A program made the position numbers and the translations under genes. This document shows positions 1-5,233 of a DNA stretch of 6,552 bases, in pieces. Source of the stretch: Spirochaetia bacterium (GTDB lineage Bacteria; Spirochaetota; UBA4802; UBA5550); the NCBI GenBank assembly GCA_031289575.1, contig JAITPE010000045.1, positions 1 through 6,552 of the forward strand, given 5' to 3'. Below the pieces are notes generated by a model. It had not been told where the DNA came from, did no database searches, and saw only the letters and a program-made list of their open reading frames with translations. Position 1 is the stretch's first letter. Each line of letters starts with the position of its first letter.

Positions 1-23
1 GGGAAGAATTGTATCGTGGCTAA
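1..23 (+). CDS. possible 3' end of an upstream antitoxin gene (partial)
   Basis: A reading frame open from the window edge ends in TAA at 21-23 and reads ...EELYRG. It overlaps the GTG start of the PIN toxin gene by 8 bp (16-23). Toxin-antitoxin operons usually have the antitoxin first with a short overlap, so this could be the antitoxin C-terminus. Only six codons are visible, so the reading rests on position alone. Confidence 0.3.
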
Positions 24-426
24 AATATTTATAGATTCAAATATATTAGTATATACAATGGATATAAATAATCCAAATAAACAGAAAATAGCACAAAAAA
101 TATTTAAAGAAATAGGAAACAATGAAAAACCTGTTATTTCAACACAGGTATTGCAAGAATTTTATAGTGCCTGTACAACAAAATTAAAAACGGATAAATT
201 ATTGGTAAAAAATGTTTTACACAGTTTTAATAATATGGAAATTGTACAAGTAAGCATTGATATAATAGAACAAGGTATAGATGTAAGTATTTTGTCCCAA
301 ATATCGTTTTGGGATGGAATAATAATAGCATCAGCAGAACACGCAAAATGTTCAGTAATAATCTCAGAAGATTTGAATAACGGGCAAATTATTAGAGGAA
401 TCGAAATAAAAAATCCATTTAAATAA
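16..426 (+). CDS. PIN-domain ribonuclease, VapC-like toxin
   Basis: This is a 136-residue protein of normal VapC length made of a single PIN domain. The four expected acidic positions are visible: D7 in the opening strand (IFIDSNILVY), E48 (VLQEFYSA), D100 (SFWDGIIIASA) and D119 (IISEDLNNG). The C-terminal NPF (133-135) is also usual for the family. Such proteins are Mg2+-dependent ribonucleases that cleave tRNA, rRNA or mRNA when freed from a cognate antitoxin. The start is taken as GTG at 16, with a purine-rich GGGAAG at 1-6 as a plausible ribosome-binding site; that start overlaps the end of an upstream frame, as is typical of toxin-antitoxin pairs. The gene is about 26% GC with AT-rich codons (AAA, ATA, AAT), against about 50% in its neighbours, so recent horizontal transfer is likely. 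The active site looks intact. The target RNA and the antitoxin cannot be read here. Confidence 0.88.
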   Translation: MAKIFIDSNILVYTMDINNPNKQKIAQKIFKEIGNNEKPVISTQVLQEFYSACTTKLKTDKLLVKNVLHSFNNMEIVQVSIDIIEQGIDVSILSQISFWDGIIIASAEHAKCSVIISEDLNNGQIIRGIEIKNPFK

Positions 427-593
427 AAAGAATGCCCTCTAAAAACCTTCCCTGTCTTTAGCTCGAATAAGAGAAGAATATTTTTGGGCAAATCCATATC
501 AGGCTATATCCTGATGTAAATAAATCCGCTTCATAGATGTGAGGTAAACTTTTTATACTAAACATTCACTCAAGCATTCTATTGAAAAGCTGT
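427..593. other. convergent intergenic region between PIN gene and ligase operon
   Basis: This 167-bp gap lies between the stop codons of two convergent genes. It contains one short inverted repeat, ATCAGG (498-503) and CCTGAT (510-515), with a 6-nt loop and no T-tract on either side, so it is not a convincing terminator. I see no RNA gene, no start codon with a ribosome-binding site leading a long frame, and no clear promoter. The AT-rich composition of the PIN gene fades through this stretch, so the edge of the acquired segment probably lies within it. Confidence 0.5.
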
Positions 594-2015
594 TTACACG
601 ACCTGTTCCCAGCCCTTCTTGATGTCCCTTGTTTTTTCAAGGATTTCCATTATTTGTTCCCTGTCATCCGATACATAGACATCGCTTTGGAGCGGGTCTT
701 TCCGGTCGGAACTAAAGTTTGTGTATGACAAAACATAGGCCGGATAAGTACTCTTTCCCTTGTTTGTTTTCCACACAAGAAATTTTTGAACCATGAGCTT
801 GGCGCCGGCGGCTTTTTTGTAAACCTCGCGGTGCAGCAGTTCCGAGGGCGCGGAGTCTTTTTCTATCTCTTGTTTGCTTTCAAGCGGACTATAACCTATT
901 TCATTTACCTGCGCAAAGCGCACATCGGCCGCGGATACCTTTTTGTCGTCCCGTATGCGGGAGAATACCGGAAAGACTACGCTGATTCCGTTTACGCCGC
1001 CCATTCTGCGCCATGCCCCTTCGTTTATCTCGAGCACTGCATTGCCGATGGGGCCCTGGCTTGTTTCAAAAAGTACATCGTTTATATTTAACTCTATGAC
1101 AATTTCGGGGCGTATCATATGGAATGCCGTATGGTTCGAATCGGTTTCTATGAATGATGATTCGATCTTCATGGGCATGAGTTTTTCAAAGAGTTCTTTT
1201 CGCTGATTGTCTTCGAAGCCTCCGCCTACATGGCCTATGATTTGGTAAAGTCCTTCCTCGGGCATTAACGCTATCAGCAATGTGCGGATTTGTCCCCTGT
1301 TTTCGACGATTCCCTCGCTGAAACCTATTACCGCTGTGTCGATTGTGTAGCGGGGTTTAATCTTGTATATGAGCGGAAGCTCGCTTCGTACAACAAGTCC
1401 CTCCGCGCCTTCCTGTTCTACCCACGAGGCGTAGATTTCTTTTACATTTGCCTTGGAGTCCGCGTTTTGGAGCTGGACCGGTTGGCACAATGTATCGCCG
1501 GTAAAAATTTCTGTGAGCCTTTTGTATGTTGCTTCGTAAGAATCAGCCTTAAAGGCCGCCCCGTTTAATGATACTATGTCGAACGGAGAGAGGCGGAGTT
1601 GTTTATGCTTGGATGGATCCGCAAGGGCGGCGAGTACGTCAAAAACGCGGCCGCGTTCTTTGCCGTCAACATGCAGCTCGGATGGTATTACCGCGGATTT
1701 GAGTCCGGCGGACTTGAGCATTTTTGCGGCGGCATCCATGCAGGGCAGGCCCGAGCGCACGCGCCCGCCGGTATTTATTACAAAAATATCGGCCCCGTCA
1801 TAAAAAATAACGGCTAATTCTCCATCCAATTTGCGCGTTACATGGAATTTTGTTCCGCCAAGGCGCGAGTCAATCTGTTCCGGATTGAGAGAGATGTAGC
1901 TTTTCGCGACATCTTTTTTATAGTTGGCCGCAACTGAGAGAGTTTCGGCATCAACGGCTTCGGATGTTCCTTCGAGGTAGCCCTTGGCATTGTTCATTTT
2001 ACTCTTATCAAGCAT
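594..2015 (-). CDS. ATP-dependent DNA ligase-like protein with unplaced C-terminal extension
   Basis: This 473-residue protein has the covalent nucleotidyltransferase core of ATP-dependent DNA ligases. Motif I is KLDGE with K62 as the predicted AMP-accepting lysine. Motif Ia is NTGGRVR (81-87), motif III is SELHV with E113, motif IIIa is SPFDIV (143-148), motif IV is EGLVVR (205-210) and motif V is YKIKPR (217-222). An OB-fold follows from about 226, with the familiar GHVGGGF (261-267) and IVIEL (305-309). Motif VI is FSRIRDDKK (351-359). There is no N-terminal DNA-binding domain and no signal peptide, so it is neither a LigA-type NAD+ enzyme nor a periplasmic LigE. Residues after about 370 form an extension with HREVYKK, KFLVWKTNKG and IKKGWE motifs that I cannot assign. 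The ATG at 2015 is preceded by AAGGAGA at 5-nt spacing, inside the last codons of the upstream gene. It should seal nicks or join ends in DNA using ATP; RNA as substrate is not excluded. Confidence 0.85.
   Translation of the reverse strand: MLDKSKMNNAKGYLEGTSEAVDAETLSVAANYKKDVAKSYISLNPEQIDSRLGGTKFHVTRKLDGELAVIFYDGADIFVINTGGRVRSGLPCMDAAAKMLKSAGLKSAVIPSELHVDGKERGRVFDVLAALADPSKHKQLRLSPFDIVSLNGAAFKADSYEATYKRLTEIFTGDTLCQPVQLQNADSKANVKEIYASWVEQEGAEGLVVRSELPLIYKIKPRYTIDTAVIGFSEGIVENRGQIRTLLIALMPEEGLYQIIGHVGGGFEDNQRKELFEKLMPMKIESSFIETDSNHTAFHMIRPEIVIELNINDVLFETSQGPIGNAVLEINEGAWRRMGGVNGISVVFPVFSRIRDDKKVSAADVRFAQVNEIGYSPLESKQEIEKDSAPSELLHREVYKKAAGAKLMVQKFLVWKTNKGKSTYPAYVLSYTNFSSDRKDPLQSDVYVSDDREQIMEILEKTRDIKKGWEQVV
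1644..1657. repeat. perfect 14-bp palindrome in the ligase gene
   Basis: Half-site AACGCGG is followed directly by its reverse complement. It includes a GCGGCCGC core and encodes part of the ERGRVFDV stretch around residue 122. It is GC-rich and short enough that chance is a reasonable explanation on its own. Confidence 0.6.
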
Positions 2016-2016
2016 T

Positions 2017-2736
2017 TTATTCTCCTTGCTGCGGGCCAGCTTCTTCTAAGGGTTTTATTTCTATGTTTGTCAGGTGAAGTATAAGGCAGTATTTGTCGCC
2101 ATCGATCCGGCCTTCCAGAAAGCCGCGGTAGCGCTCTCCGTCGCCGGTGATAACTATGGGCTCGTTTCCCTTGGGGCCCGCGCCTACAAACATGAGTGTG
2201 CCGCTCTCGTGCAGTTCCTTTGCCATATCGTATAAGAAATCATAGGTGAGGCCGCTTATATGCCGTATTTGGTATTTTTTGCTGAAGATGAATTTTTTCA
2301 ACGCCTCGGCCTTTGGAAATTTTTTCCCGCTCCATTGAACCGGCACTTCGGCGTTGACATTCGAAATGGATTTTGAAAGCTCATGCCTTTCCTTTTCGCT
2401 GCCGTCCGGATTATAAATTACCTCAAAGAGATTTACCCTGTAGGCTATTTTATGTTCGGGCGTTATATAGAGCTTGTGCGTTTTTGAAATAAAGCGCCCG
2501 ACGAGTTCCATATCGATCTCGGGGTCTCCTTCTATAATCGCGTTTCCGACGGCGGTTAAATCGCCATTGAATTTTTGTTTTAACTCTTCAAGATTGGCCA
2601 TGGACTTTAAAAATCGTACATTGGTCTTTTCTGTTCCGTCCGGCATGACCATCTTTACTGTTTTTTTCTTTGGGAGCGCCTCGAAGCCGACCTCGGCGTT
2701 GCGTTTTTTTGCGTTTGCTATGTTGATTGCCCTCAT
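2017..2736 (-). CDS. uncharacterised basic protein coupled to the ligase gene
   Basis: I do not recognise this 239-residue protein. The N-terminus is strongly basic (NAKKRN near 8-13, PKKKTVK at 22-28), and a second lysine-rich patch lies at 138-154 (GKKFPKAEALKKFIFSKK). These would suit nucleic-acid contact, but that is inference. The C-terminal half contains a glycine-rich loop, FVGAGPKGNEP (183-193), followed by alternating hydrophobic segments (RYRGFLEGR, KYCLILHLTNIEI) that look like beta strands. There is no signal peptide or membrane segment, so it should be cytoplasmic. The ATG at 2736 follows AAGGGGAT (2740-2747), which overlaps the stop of the preceding gene; the gap between the two genes is 9 bp. 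Its stop lies 1 bp before the ligase start, and its last codons supply the ligase ribosome-binding site, so the two should be translated together. A ligase accessory or DNA-binding subunit is the simplest guess. Confidence 0.8.
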   Translation of the reverse strand: MRAINIANAKKRNAEVGFEALPKKKTVKMVMPDGTEKTNVRFLKSMANLEELKQKFNGDLTAVGNAIIEGDPEIDMELVGRFISKTHKLYITPEHKIAYRVNLFEVIYNPDGSEKERHELSKSISNVNAEVPVQWSGKKFPKAEALKKFIFSKKYQIRHISGLTYDFLYDMAKELHESGTLMFVGAGPKGNEPIVITGDGERYRGFLEGRIDGDKYCLILHLTNIEIKPLEEAGPQQGE

Positions 2737-2745
2737 GGTATCCCC

Positions 2746-3354
2746 TTAAAACATTGAGAAATCGATCTCATCACTTGCCGCATCATCTTCTTCGTCGGGT
2801 GCGTCATCTATAATTCCGGTTTGATTGAGAGAAAGCATCTCAAATTCTGATTTATAGCCTACCAGCATGAACAGGGCGCCGCCGCTTTCTATGAGGAAAG
2901 CGCAGCTTCCCTCATAGCTGTCCTTGTAGCTGTATAGAAAAGTATATATGCTGTCCTTAGCCGCTTCGATCAAAGCAGGGTCGGCGCCTGTAAGCTGGTA
3001 GAATCCTGTTATGCTGTGGTTGAGAAATTCTTCGGAGGATACTGTAGTTTCTAAGGCAATGGTTCCGCTGTAGGTAGAGGGGATGAGCTGCGCGTCACTG
3101 CCGTCGGTTTCTGTTACCGCCTTTAGTTCGCTTCGGGCAACCCATTTTTTTTCGGGAGACAGGATGCCGAGTCCTGTTCCGCCTTTCGGTATTATTATGG
3201 TGCCGGTTTCATCCATCTGCGCGAGGGTGCAAAGGTTTTCATTGTCGTCGAAGGCCATTGTTGTGGTCCAGCCGTAGAGCTTTTTACGGTCAATCTTGAG
3301 AGGGGACGCGGAATATTCGGTTCCTTTAAGAGAGAATGTCAAATTACGTGCCAT
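2746..3354 (-). CDS. uncharacterised protein with acidic C-terminal tail, first of ligase cassette
   Basis: I do not recognise this 202-residue protein. Residues 1-120 look beta-rich, with KIDRKKLYGW (20-29), a hydrophobic and glycine segment GTIIIPKGGTGLGIL (51-65) and a further strand-like run to about 105. Residues 124-168 look like mixed helix and strand. The last 20 residues are strikingly acidic (DDAPDEEDDAASDEIDFSMF), ending in aromatic and hydrophobic residues. Such tails often act as protein-docking peptides or DNA mimics; the one on SSB ends in DDDIPF, but this is an analogy and not homology. No signal peptide or membrane helix is present. The ATG at 3354 lies 4 bp after the moaC stop, with a weak ribosome-binding site (AGGGTGAT) that overlaps that stop. 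The gene is followed closely by the basic 239-aa gene, so an acidic/basic partner pair is possible. Confidence 0.8.
   Translation of the reverse strand: MARNLTFSLKGTEYSASPLKIDRKKLYGWTTTMAFDDNENLCTLAQMDETGTIIIPKGGTGLGILSPEKKWVARSELKAVTETDGSDAQLIPSTYSGTIALETTVSSEEFLNHSITGFYQLTGADPALIEAAKDSIYTFLYSYKDSYEGSCAFLIESGGALFMLVGYKSEFEMLSLNQTGIIDDAPDEEDDAASDEIDFSMF
2889..2917. repeat. near-perfect hairpin-forming inverted repeat inside the 202-aa gene
   Basis: The arms begin CTATGAGG (2889-2896) and end CCTCATAG (2910-2917). Twelve of 13 positions pair, with one A/C mismatch at 2897/2909 and a 3-nt loop (2902-2904). It covers codons 146-156 of the 202-aa gene. No T-tract follows on either strand, so it is not a terminator. 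Confidence 0.75.
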
Positions 3355-3358
3355 AGGA

Positions 3359-3841
3359 TCACCCTTGGTTTTGGGCGGAATAATCAGACTTGCCGCCGCG
3401 TTTTTCGAGCAGTCTTATGCTGCCTATTACCATTTCTTTATCAACGGCCTTTACCATATCGTACACGGTTAAAGCCGCTACGGAGACCGCGGTCAGCGCC
3501 TCCATCTCGGCGCCTGTTTTCCCCTCCATGCGTATTTCGGAGCGTATGTATATTCCTTCCCGCGGCCTGTCAAATTCGATATCGACATTTACAAAAGAGA
3601 GATTGAGCGGATGGCACATGGGTATTAATTCGGCGTTTTTTTTAGCCGCCATGATGCCGGCAATCCGTGAGACCTCAAAGAGATTGCCCTTAGGAAGCAG
3701 GCGCTTTTCTATGAGGTCTAATGTGGCGGGCTGCATTTTAACAAAGCCCTCGGCTTTTGCGGTACGTACGGTAACGCCCTTGGCTGATACGTCCACCATT
3801 ACCGATTCGCCATTTTGTGAATAGTGAGAAAATTCACTCAT
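3359..3841 (-). CDS. moaC: cyclic pyranopterin monophosphate synthase MoaC
   Basis: MoaC converts the 3',8-cyclo-GTP product of MoaA into cyclic pyranopterin monophosphate, the first pterin intermediate of molybdenum cofactor synthesis, in the cytoplasm. At 160 residues it has the normal length. Signature segments are MVDVSAKGVTVRTAKAEG (15-32), AGIMAAK (61-67), LIPMCHPL (72-79), GKTGAEMEALTAV (107-119) and YDMVKAVDKEM (127-137). The expected catalytic and binding residues are present: K51, H77, E112, D128 and K131 fall at the positions I recall from E. coli MoaC. The end reads GGKSDYSAQ rather than the common GGKSG, a minor difference. The ATG at 3841 overlaps the pssA stop by 8 bp, with an AGAGGAG ribosome-binding site inside pssA, so it is translationally coupled. 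No other moa or moe gene is in view, so its place between lipid synthesis and a ligase cassette reflects packing rather than pathway. Confidence 0.97.
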   Translation of the reverse strand: MSEFSHYSQNGESVMVDVSAKGVTVRTAKAEGFVKMQPATLDLIEKRLLPKGNLFEVSRIAGIMAAKKNAELIPMCHPLNLSFVNVDIEFDRPREGIYIRSEIRMEGKTGAEMEALTAVSVAALTVYDMVKAVDKEMVIGSIRLLEKRGGKSDYSAQNQG

Positions 3842-4598
3842 TGTGCAGCTCCTCTTCCTCCGCTTTGTCCTTTTTCAGCAGACGAATGAGGTAGATGAGT
3901 AATCCAACCATAATATAGCCGCCGGTGAGAACAAAGACAGTCCACATGTTGAAATAAAAGAGCAGCATTATGGTGATTATGCTGCTTATGATTAAGGCTG
4001 TTTTTCCTTTTTTTACAATCTTCGCGAAAATTTTGGAATAATCAACCTCGGAGATCATGAGAAGGGCCGCCGCGGCGAATATGGGGATAAATACATCTAT
4101 AGGTATATTGAAATCTATTTTTCCAACAAAGGGCAGCCTTGAAAATGAGAGAACCGGTATGGACGATATAAAAATGCCGGCGGCCGGAGAGGGCAGTCCC
4201 TTGAATCCGTCATGGAGCGGCTCGCCTATGTTGAATCTCGCAAGGCGGTATGTGGCGCATATTGGGAATATGGGCGCTATGAGCATGCCCCAGTTTATGC
4301 CGAAAACTATTTCGGGGAGCCCTGAAAGAAAAGCCTGGTACGAAATATAGCCTGGGGCTATGCCGTACGCCACGGCGTCGGCCAAGGAATCAAGCTGCAA
4401 TCCGATTGGGCTTTCCACCCTTAGGGCGCGCGCGGCGGCTCCGTCAATGAAATCAAAAAAAGAGGCCACGAATATAAGTGTGCCTCCTATCGCTATGTCC
4501 TTCGCTGTTCCGCGGCTGGCATATATGATAGCAGTGAATCCCAGAATCATGTTCATCATTGTGAACGAGTTTGGAATTATAGAGCGTTTTTGAGCCAT
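3834..4598 (-). CDS. pssA: CDP-diacylglycerol--serine O-phosphatidyltransferase (type II)
   Basis: This 254-residue integral membrane enzyme transfers a phosphatidyl group from CDP-diacylglycerol to serine, making phosphatidylserine, the precursor of phosphatidylethanolamine. It carries the full CDP-alcohol phosphotransferase signature D49xxD52G53xxA56R57 x8 G66 xxx D70 xxx D74, whose aspartates bind the metal and CDP. The opening PNSFTMMNMILGF (9-21) and the later GLPSPAAG (133-140 region) are typical of the PssA branch rather than PgsA. About six to eight hydrophobic helices are visible, ending near 241 before a charged tail (LLKKDKAEEEELHNE). The ATG at 4598 has an AAAAGGA ribosome-binding site (4607-4613) and a candidate promoter upstream. 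It appears to be the first gene of its transcription unit. The phosphatidylserine decarboxylase gene that often accompanies it is not in the window. The substrate assignment to serine rests on subfamily resemblance. Confidence 0.93.
   Translation of the reverse strand: MAQKRSIIPNSFTMMNMILGFTAIIYASRGTAKDIAIGGTLIFVASFFDFIDGAAARALRVESPIGLQLDSLADAVAYGIAPGYISYQAFLSGLPEIVFGINWGMLIAPIFPICATYRLARFNIGEPLHDGFKGLPSPAAGIFISSIPVLSFSRLPFVGKIDFNIPIDVFIPIFAAAALLMISEVDYSKIFAKIVKKGKTALIISSIITIMLLFYFNMWTVFVLTGGYIMVGLLIYLIRLLKKDKAEEEELHNE
3961..3986. repeat. inverted repeat inside pssA
   Basis: AGCAGCAT (3961-3968) and ATGCTGCT (3979-3986) are perfect 8-bp arms around a 10-nt loop, within a late membrane helix of pssA. 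It is modest in length and may be chance. Confidence 0.5.
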
Positions 4599-4633
4599 AA
4601 ATTATTTCCTTTTTTTAATGCGTATTTAGCCTT

Positions 4634-4661
4634 AATGTACTGCTAATTTAAATCATGTCAA
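4634..4661 (-). promoter_or_regulatory. candidate sigma70-type promoter for pssA operon
   Basis: Read on the minus strand, a perfect -35 box TTGACA (4656-4661) is followed after 16 bp by TACATT (4634-4639), which matches four of six positions of the -10 consensus. Transcription would begin near 4627, leaving a leader of about 30 nt that contains the pssA ribosome-binding site. It lies in the only real gap of the minus-strand gene array. It has not been tested, and the lineage's promoter consensus is unknown. Confidence 0.55.
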
Positions 4662-4663
4662 TC

Positions 4664-4698
4664 AAAAAAACAAGCGGCAACAGCTTATGATTTTGCCG
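4664..4698 (-). terminator. weak candidate Rho-independent terminator after the 182-aa gene
   Basis: On the minus strand, CGGCAA (4693-4698) pairs with TTGCCG (4675-4680) around a 12-nt loop, followed by CTTG and seven T residues (4664-4670). The stem begins within the last codons of the preceding gene. A competing 4-bp hairpin (AAGC with GCTT) sits closer to the T-tract. The short stem and 4-nt offset make it weak, but it lies just before a candidate promoter, where a terminator is expected. Confidence 0.4.
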
Positions 4699-5233
4699 GC
4701 GGCGGGCTGTCGGCGAGTTTTTCTTCTATTTTGTTCTTGAGTTCGTTCTGGGGGATTCCAATGCTCTCGGACATCTCAAGCAGTTTGAGCGCGTGTTTTA
4801 GCTTGGCGGTGTTTTCCCTGAGTTGATCCTCTGTGACATCTTTTAAAGCGCAGGATTTGTAAATGTCCCCGGCTGTTTTTTTGTAATCGGAAGCCGTGTC
4901 TTCTTTTATTTTTTGAAAAACAGACGGGTCTATTATATCCTCTGTTTTTATTTTTTCTAAATGATTTGGCCCGCCCTGTACAATGATTTTGTATTTGCGC
5001 TTTGCCTCTTCGTAGTTCATATTCTTGTGGTTGATCTCGCGCATGAACTCGGCGAGAGGGTCGGCTCTTACCACGGTAGCGACAGAGAGCAGCCCAAGCG
5101 CGAACGATGAAAAGCTGACGCCGAGAGCGAATCCGGTCGTTATCTTTTTTTTGTAGCGGAAGAATATTGCGGTAATGGGAATCAGCAGATAAAAAACCGC
5201 CTGCAGTAAATAGCTGGAAATGTGTTTAGTCAT
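4685..5233 (-). CDS. small membrane protein of unknown function, two N-terminal TM helices
   Basis: I do not recognise this 182-residue protein. Two hydrophobic helices are clear, at about 8-25 (LLQAVFYLLIPITAIFF) and 33-55 (TGFALGVSFSSFALGLLSVA), separated by the basic turn RYKKK (26-30). By the positive-inside rule that turn is cytoplasmic, which would put the remaining charged domain (57-182) outside the membrane. The domain is rich in Lys, Glu and Asp and appears largely helical (YEEAKRKYK, LRENTAKLKHALKLLEMSES, NELKNKIEEKL), ending in DSPPPAKS. The ATG at 5233 overlaps the ddl stop by 8 bp, with GGAG at 5241-5244 as the ribosome-binding site, so it is co-translated with ddl. A cell-envelope role is suggested only by that neighbour. 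The start and length are well supported; the function is not. Confidence 0.75.
   Translation of the reverse strand: MTKHISSYLLQAVFYLLIPITAIFFRYKKKITTGFALGVSFSSFALGLLSVATVVRADPLAEFMREINHKNMNYEEAKRKYKIIVQGGPNHLEKIKTEDIIDPSVFQKIKEDTASDYKKTAGDIYKSCALKDVTEDQLRENTAKLKHALKLLEMSESIGIPQNELKNKIEEKLADSPPPAKS

Noticed and set aside
162..497. 111-aa minus-strand frame antisense to the PIN gene
   Set aside because: It lies almost wholly over the PIN gene, whose motifs are intact. Its protein shows no recognisable motif, and it is a shadow of AT-rich coding sequence.
498..515. Short hairpin in the convergent intergenic region as a bidirectional terminator
   Set aside because: It has 6-bp arms, half of them A/T, and no T-tract on either side.
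471..536. Short stop-free stretch in the intergenic region that looks protein-like (EKNIFGQIHIRLYPDV)
   Set aside because: It has no start codon or ribosome-binding site, is only 21 codons long, and matches no family I recognise. It may be a gene remnant, but this cannot be supported.
1702..1714. AGTCCG/CGGACT inverted repeat in the ligase gene
   Set aside because: The 6-bp arms arise from a local repeated peptide (LKSAGLKSA) and are short enough for chance.
786..1817. Several plus-strand frames of 72-101 aa antisense to the ligase gene
   Set aside because: The ligase motifs on the minus strand explain this stretch. The antisense frames are rich in Arg, Ser and Cys with no domain logic or ribosome-binding sites.
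594..2015. LigD-type or LigE-type ligase
   Set aside because: There are no phosphoesterase or polymerase domains, no Ku gene nearby and no signal peptide, and the protein is much longer than LigE with an unplaced C-terminus.
3390..3824. 144-aa plus-strand frame antisense to moaC
   Set aside because: MoaC is certain on the minus strand with all catalytic residues; the antisense frame is low in information and is a shadow.
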